Positions 60,764 to 64,000 of a DNA stretch of 64,000 nt are shown piece by piece. Below the pieces are notes generated by a model that had not been told where the DNA came from, searched no databases, and saw only the letters and a program-made list of their open reading frames with translations. The translations under genes were made by a program, and so were the position numbers. The stretch lies in the NCBI RefSeq assembly GCF_038618305.1, contig NZ_CP152017.1, forward strand, positions 248,001-312,000, given 5' to 3'. Each line of letters begins with the position of its first letter. Position 1 is the first letter of the stretch. Source of the stretch: Sporosarcina sp. FSL K6-2383. Lineage in GTDB: Bacteria; Bacillota; Bacilli; Bacillales_A; Planococcaceae.

Positions 60764-62590
60764 TCACTTTTCCAACAATCTTTTTGCTAACTCACGATCT
60801 TCTTTATCTTTTGTTGTCATTGCAATATTCTTAATGATTTCCTGCAGAGCAGATTGTTGCGAAATCGATGGAGACCATCCTACGAGTACACTGAGTGCAT
60901 GGTATTGTAGACTTACATTATCCGATGCAAGAGCAGCTTGAATTAGTGGCACCCCCACTCCTTCGTACCGATACAAATCTTGAATAATGCATTGCAGACA
61001 ATCTTGTTCTTCATTTGATGGATTTGATAGCGTTAAATGATTTTCCGCAAATGTGCAGATGTCTTCGATGTACTTACGATTATTTGTATCCATAACAGCC
61101 ACATAGAGTGCACTGTTTGTGGGATTTCCCCCCAGCATATTAAACAAATTCTGCGAAACATCTAATTGATAAAAGAAAGCAATTTCAAGTGCCTTTACAT
61201 TGTTTTCTTGCTGTAGTGCATCCATCGCAAGCTGTGGCCATTTGGCATCATTTATAAAGGGGTGAATCGCTTGCTGAATAGAAGTGTACTCATGTTGTTT
61301 CCACTGATCATTAAATCGTTCTTCCCAAACTTCACTATCTTCATTTAAAAATTCACTTATTTTCATGAGCGGATAAAAATCCTCAAGTGTTTGACAGTGC
61401 GTATTCGCATGATACACGAAACGCGAAAGAACTTCGCTTGCATATGGATAATCTTCGATGCCTTCAGGTGAATGCTTATTAAGTAATGCTTGGATGATAT
61501 GACCTGCTCCATCATAAAGCTCTTTCGAAATCGTTTCTTCGTATAGAGCAACGTCAAGCTCTCCTTTTACGGCACAAGTATAAGCTAAATACTCATCCAT
61601 AATACTATTGCTACAGCCCTCTGTCAGCAACCATTGTTTTATTTCTGGCGTCGTTGCTTCCAGTCGTTCAACAGCCGCAATCTTGCCCCAACCATGAACG
61701 GACTGAGCAAGTTGCCAAACTTGGTCGTTTGCCCGCGTTGTGCCATTTTTCAATGCAAATAGGACATACGGTGTGAACTCTTCATGCAGACCTACTGTGA
61801 ATAATAGCTCTTTATACTTTTCACAATCCGTACAGCCAAGTACAGTGATTGAAAATTTCACAACCTCTCGATGCGCTGCATGCTCCAGTAGCCATAATGC
61901 CTCTTGCTGTACAATGGCTTCATCGAATTGAGCTTGCTGGAATTGTTCAATGAATGCATTGCTATAGCTAGCTATATTATCAAATATCACTTTTTCGTAT
62001 GTGGCTTTTCGTGTTTTAGTAGTAGGATTATGTAACTGTTCTTCAAAAAGCTTTAGTAGTTTCTTCACATAAAAGGGTGTCGGGATATCACTAGCAACAT
62101 GATCGAATAAACCCGCAGCCAATCGCGGTTGATTTTCATCATACAAATAATCTTCATCCGGCAAATGATCATCTACTATTTTAGTATGCGTTTGAACTTG
62201 TTGTTGAATAAAGGGAACAATTTTTTCTTTATTTTCCCACGGAAGAAAGTCTAACTTCAGAGAGTCATCCAAAATGGTTTCATTATCTACTTTCACAATG
62301 CAATTCAGCCTTACATAACCACCCAGTTTAACGGAAACAACATGCTTTGAACCATCTTGCAGATGAAGTGTCCCTGATAACTTGGAGAACGGGATAATAT
62401 GGGAAAGTATAGACTTTCGCTTATTCCTATCCACTGTTACACCATCAATGATCAGTAACTCTTCTTTCATCTGGTTTATGACTTCAATACGATGCCCTTT
62501 ATAATTCATCTTCCACGTCTTATGTACTTCTTTTTCTACATCTTTCACTGCGTTACGCATTTCACGCTTAAAATCATCTTTAAAACCCAT
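60764..62590 (-). CDS. Large protein with beta N-domain and helical repeats, unknown function
   Basis: 608 residues. The first 135 residues are mixed: MGFKDDFKREMRNAVKDVEKEV, then strands such as YKGHRIEVINQMKEELLIIDGVTV and SGTLHLQDGSKHVVSVKLGG. From about 160 to the end it is helical with HEAT-like units (EEQLHNPTTKTRKATYEKVIFDNIAS, QEALWLLEHAAHREVVKFSITVLG, VPLIQAALASDNVSLQYHALSVLVGW). No signal peptide, spans or catalytic motifs. ATG behind AAGGAGG. Its promoter block is shared with the MFS and NmrA-like genes. Function unknown. Confidence 0.78.
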   Translation of the reverse strand: MGFKDDFKREMRNAVKDVEKEVHKTWKMNYKGHRIEVINQMKEELLIIDGVTVDRNKRKSILSHIIPFSKLSGTLHLQDGSKHVVSVKLGGYVRLNCIVKVDNETILDDSLKLDFLPWENKEKIVPFIQQQVQTHTKIVDDHLPDEDYLYDENQPRLAAGLFDHVASDIPTPFYVKKLLKLFEEQLHNPTTKTRKATYEKVIFDNIASYSNAFIEQFQQAQFDEAIVQQEALWLLEHAAHREVVKFSITVLGCTDCEKYKELLFTVGLHEEFTPYVLFALKNGTTRANDQVWQLAQSVHGWGKIAAVERLEATTPEIKQWLLTEGCSNSIMDEYLAYTCAVKGELDVALYEETISKELYDGAGHIIQALLNKHSPEGIEDYPYASEVLSRFVYHANTHCQTLEDFYPLMKISEFLNEDSEVWEERFNDQWKQHEYTSIQQAIHPFINDAKWPQLAMDALQQENNVKALEIAFFYQLDVSQNLFNMLGGNPTNSALYVAVMDTNNRKYIEDICTFAENHLTLSNPSNEEQDCLQCIIQDLYRYEGVGVPLIQAALASDNVSLQYHALSVLVGWSPSISQQSALQEIIKNIAMTTKDKEDRELAKRLLEK

Positions 62591-62717
62591 GAAGTCCTCC
62601 TTGGAGTAGGTGTTAAGTGAACGGTATCAACACGTTTCCGAATTGTCCCGACATCTGGTACCTTTAATTAAATTTCTTCATTACTTCGCATTACTTGAAA
62701 GTAGTGCTGTTTGTCTT

Positions 62718-62751
62718 ATACTACCAATAATGGCTGGGGTGGTCTATATGG
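62718..62751 (-). promoter_or_regulatory. Shared promoter-operator block before the large helical-repeat gene
   Basis: On the minus strand, TAGACC, 17 bases and TGG-TAGTAT, with TCCATA before the -35 and CATTATTGG in the spacer. The start codon lies about 120 bases further on. Confidence 0.65.
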
Positions 62752-62775
62752 ATTGGGGATTATGTGGAATGAAAT

Positions 62776-62820
62776 AAGGTGCTTGGTTCCCGACGGTAGT
62801 TGTTGGGGATCAGGCACCTT
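62776..62820. repeat. AAGGTGCTTGG/CAGGCACCTT inverted repeat
   Basis: Arms AAGGTGCTTGGTTCCC and GGGGATCAGGCACCTT pair with few mismatches around a 13-base loop. Similar GGTGCCTG hairpins are common between genes in Bacillales. It is one of several short repeats in the gap 62591-63428, which otherwise holds no full gene. Confidence 0.6.
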
Positions 62821-62908
62821 GTTTGGTTTGTGGTTGAATCAATTCGTGAATAATGAGCGTTCCGAGTTTGCATGTATTGTAGGGATTTCCTTGTCGATCG
62901 GCGTCTTA

Positions 62909-62975
62909 GGGTGCCTGGCATAGACATCCATTCGCGTTCTTCCGCGAATTGTGGCTGCGCCTGGTATCCTGGGTC
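62909..62975. repeat. Short hairpin repeat, AGGCA/TGCCT type (copy 2)
   Basis: Starts GGTGCCTGGCATAGACATCC, has a central stem TTCGCG/CGCGAA and continues TTGTGGCTGCGCCTGG. It shares its outer half with 56370-56422. Confidence 0.6.
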
Positions 62976-63095
62976 AGGCTGCCCACTAATACGTGTCGTC
63001 GTCTTTACGGAAATCCTTTCATTGTCCTTCGTAACTATGTCATATCCTTTTTAATTTACATGCTCCGCCAAATTCCCATTCGTATACATCGCGAC

Positions 63096-63179
63096 TTATA
63101 ACTCACCAATGCGTCCCATGAGGTGTCGTAACTCAGCTGGATTCGATCCCCGGCTGAGTTCTCGCTCTAGCCAACTCAT
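63096..63179 (-). CDS. Very short open frame, 27 residues
   Basis: The frame starts MSWLERELSRGSNPAEL and ends LMGRIGEL before TAA. TAGGAGA lies 4-5 bases before the ATG. Directly upstream is a nine-codon frame (63195-63224) behind GGGAGG. Both could be remnants of a phage-type operon. No family recognised. Confidence 0.35.
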   Translation of the reverse strand: MSWLERELSRGSNPAELRHLMGRIGEL

Positions 63180-63238
63180 TACTTCTCCTAGGGATTAGAT
63201 GATTTGCATTTGAGTGAGGGCCATGGGGTTCTCCTCCC

Positions 63239-63439
63239 TTTACAACTTCCATTGCACTTCAGGAGCTCAGTAAAAATTTTATATACGCAACTAATTTAAC
63301 TACCACAAAAGTTCATGTTATTTGTGATACGGTTCAGCATATCATCGCAAAGATAAAAAATTTGGATCCATCAGTTAATGACCCTCCTGATTTCATGACA
63401 TGTTTCATCGAACGTTTAGGCAGTAATATTATATACTGA
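63239..63439 (+). pseudogene. Possible gene fragment without a start
   Basis: 67 codons are open up to TGA at 63437 and read like a real protein (KVHVICDTVQHIIAKIKNLD, then DFMTCFIERLGSNIIY), but there is no start codon or ribosome site at the left end. It overlaps the end of the convergent gene by about 10 bases. Probably the 3' part of a lost gene. Confidence 0.3.
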
Positions 63440-63989
63440 CTTTGAACATTTCCATGCAAAGTTTGATTTGCTCTGAATACTTCTTGATGTCTCTTTCAAT
63501 ATCGGAAGTAAAAATATTAATCTTTTCGTTTTGAATAGCAGCTGTTTTTTTATCGTTAAAAAAAATTACAAACTCTTCTACGCTATAACTTTCAATATCA
63601 TCAATTCCTATTGTTGAAATTAATAAAGCTGTGTATGTCTGTAATCGTTTAAGGGTTTCTAATTCCCAATTGGTCAATAGGTTGTCATACGTAACAATAG
63701 CTTTATCACACTCTCTATTAATGTCATATATAATTAATATATATTGGACGAATAGCTTTTGAGGATCTTCAACTGGTGGAAAATCCCGTAACATTCTATT
63801 TTGATACTTAATAAATAACAACAAATCGTGTAAGGCAAACTTTTTGATTTGAGAAATCTCTTCATATTTCCTTTTTCGAAACCCAATGAAATAAATCAAA
63901 AAACATATAGAAATAGCTAGTCCTGTTGATAATACATAAGTCACTATTTGCTTCATTTTCTCAATATCCAATACGAAGTTGAAAGTCAC
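63429..63989 (-). CDS. Membrane-anchored protein of unknown function, possibly cut by the window edge
   Basis: 186 residues as read from a GTG at 63989. One hydrophobic segment (about 13-35, IVTYVLSTGLAISICFLIYFIGF) is followed by a cytoplasmic helical domain (YEEISQIKKFALHDLLLFIKYQNRMLRDF, then DIERDIKKYSEQIKLCMEMF). No family recognised. The GTG has only a weak site, and the frame remains open to the end of the window, so the true start may lie beyond base 64000. The gene is AT-rich compared with most neighbours, consistent with foreign origin. Confidence 0.5.
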   Translation of the reverse strand: MTFNFVLDIEKMKQIVTYVLSTGLAISICFLIYFIGFRKRKYEEISQIKKFALHDLLLFIKYQNRMLRDFPPVEDPQKLFVQYILIIYDINRECDKAIVTYDNLLTNWELETLKRLQTYTALLISTIGIDDIESYSVEEFVIFFNDKKTAAIQNEKINIFTSDIERDIKKYSEQIKLCMEMFKVSI

Positions 63990-64000
63990 TAAGTCTTTCA

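Noticed and set aside
54630..62751. The conserved blocks read as short plus-strand peptides (M...VYMD)
   Set aside because: The nine variable bases change at all codon positions, and promoter spacing on the minus strand explains the conservation better.
62711..62923. 70-codon plus-strand frame near the shared promoter block
   Set aside because: It overlaps the minus-strand promoter block and the inverted repeat at 62776, with no ribosome site.

Overview
The window is chromosomal DNA from a low-GC, endospore-forming member of the Bacillales. A Sporosarcina-like member of the Planococcaceae is the best guess. The evidence is a CotD-type spore coat protein, strong AGGAGG ribosome sites, TTG/GTG starts, a CssRS-HtrA-PrsA secretion-stress module, a GlpP-controlled glycerol regulon, a TPP-riboswitch thiamine operon and cre-like sites. 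The species call is inference from gene content, not from a marker gene.

Layout. 0-6.6 kb: end of metH, a cotD-like coat gene, a PadR regulator with two tandem DUF2812 membrane proteins, a DCC protein, and an aldehyde dehydrogenase with its DUF779 partner. 6.7-11.2 kb: htrA, cssR, cssS and prsA, a secretion-stress set in which htrA and prsA share a 20-bp promoter motif. 11.2-12.5 kb: a PksA/YmcC-like regulator and membrane protein facing each other across twin operators. 12.5-17.5 kb: the glycerol regulon (glpD, glpP, glpF, glpK) with two leader terminators suited to GlpP antitermination. 17.6-22.4 kb: an ABC importer of the sulfonate/nitrate class, an HxlR regulator, a double DUF4242 protein and an acyl-CoA-dehydrogenase-like flavoenzyme; the two operons carry near-identical promoters. 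22.4-29.4 kb: an MhqD-like hydrolase with an MhqR-type operator, a DUF3238 protein, a helical-repeat protein, an EamA transporter, an S-layer-anchored choice-of-anchor-I protein and a toxin-antitoxin pair. 29.4-33.1 kb: TPP riboswitch followed by tenA-thiM-thiD-thiE-thiW. 33-44 kb: an ABC-F protein with a leader terminator, a phosphatase, a HAD enzyme, an HprK paralogue, a YitT protein behind a probable cis-regulatory leader, an SDR/TetR pair, a PgeF-type protein, an M20 amidohydrolase and a hexameric tyrosine-coordinated heme protein. 44-54.6 kb: a lipoprotein, a MerR regulator, a two-component system with an MMPL/RND transporter, an acyl-CoA dehydrogenase, a DUF4317 protein and an MFS transporter. 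54.7-58.7 kb: two further SDR/TetR pairs and an NmrA-like protein. 58.9-64 kb: a hemerythrin, then a remnant-rich stretch with an orphan phage-type replication protein, a large helical-repeat protein, short repeats and gene fragments.

The most unusual content is non-coding. Four copies of a 113-191 bp three-hairpin element lie between genes, and their stems vary in a compensatory way, so a fold is being conserved. Three loci hold degenerate repeats of about 21 bp. The yitT leader has its own promoter and terminator and fits no riboswitch class I recognise. Three unlinked genes share an almost identical promoter-operator block. No intact insertion sequence, CRISPR array, rRNA or tRNA gene was seen.
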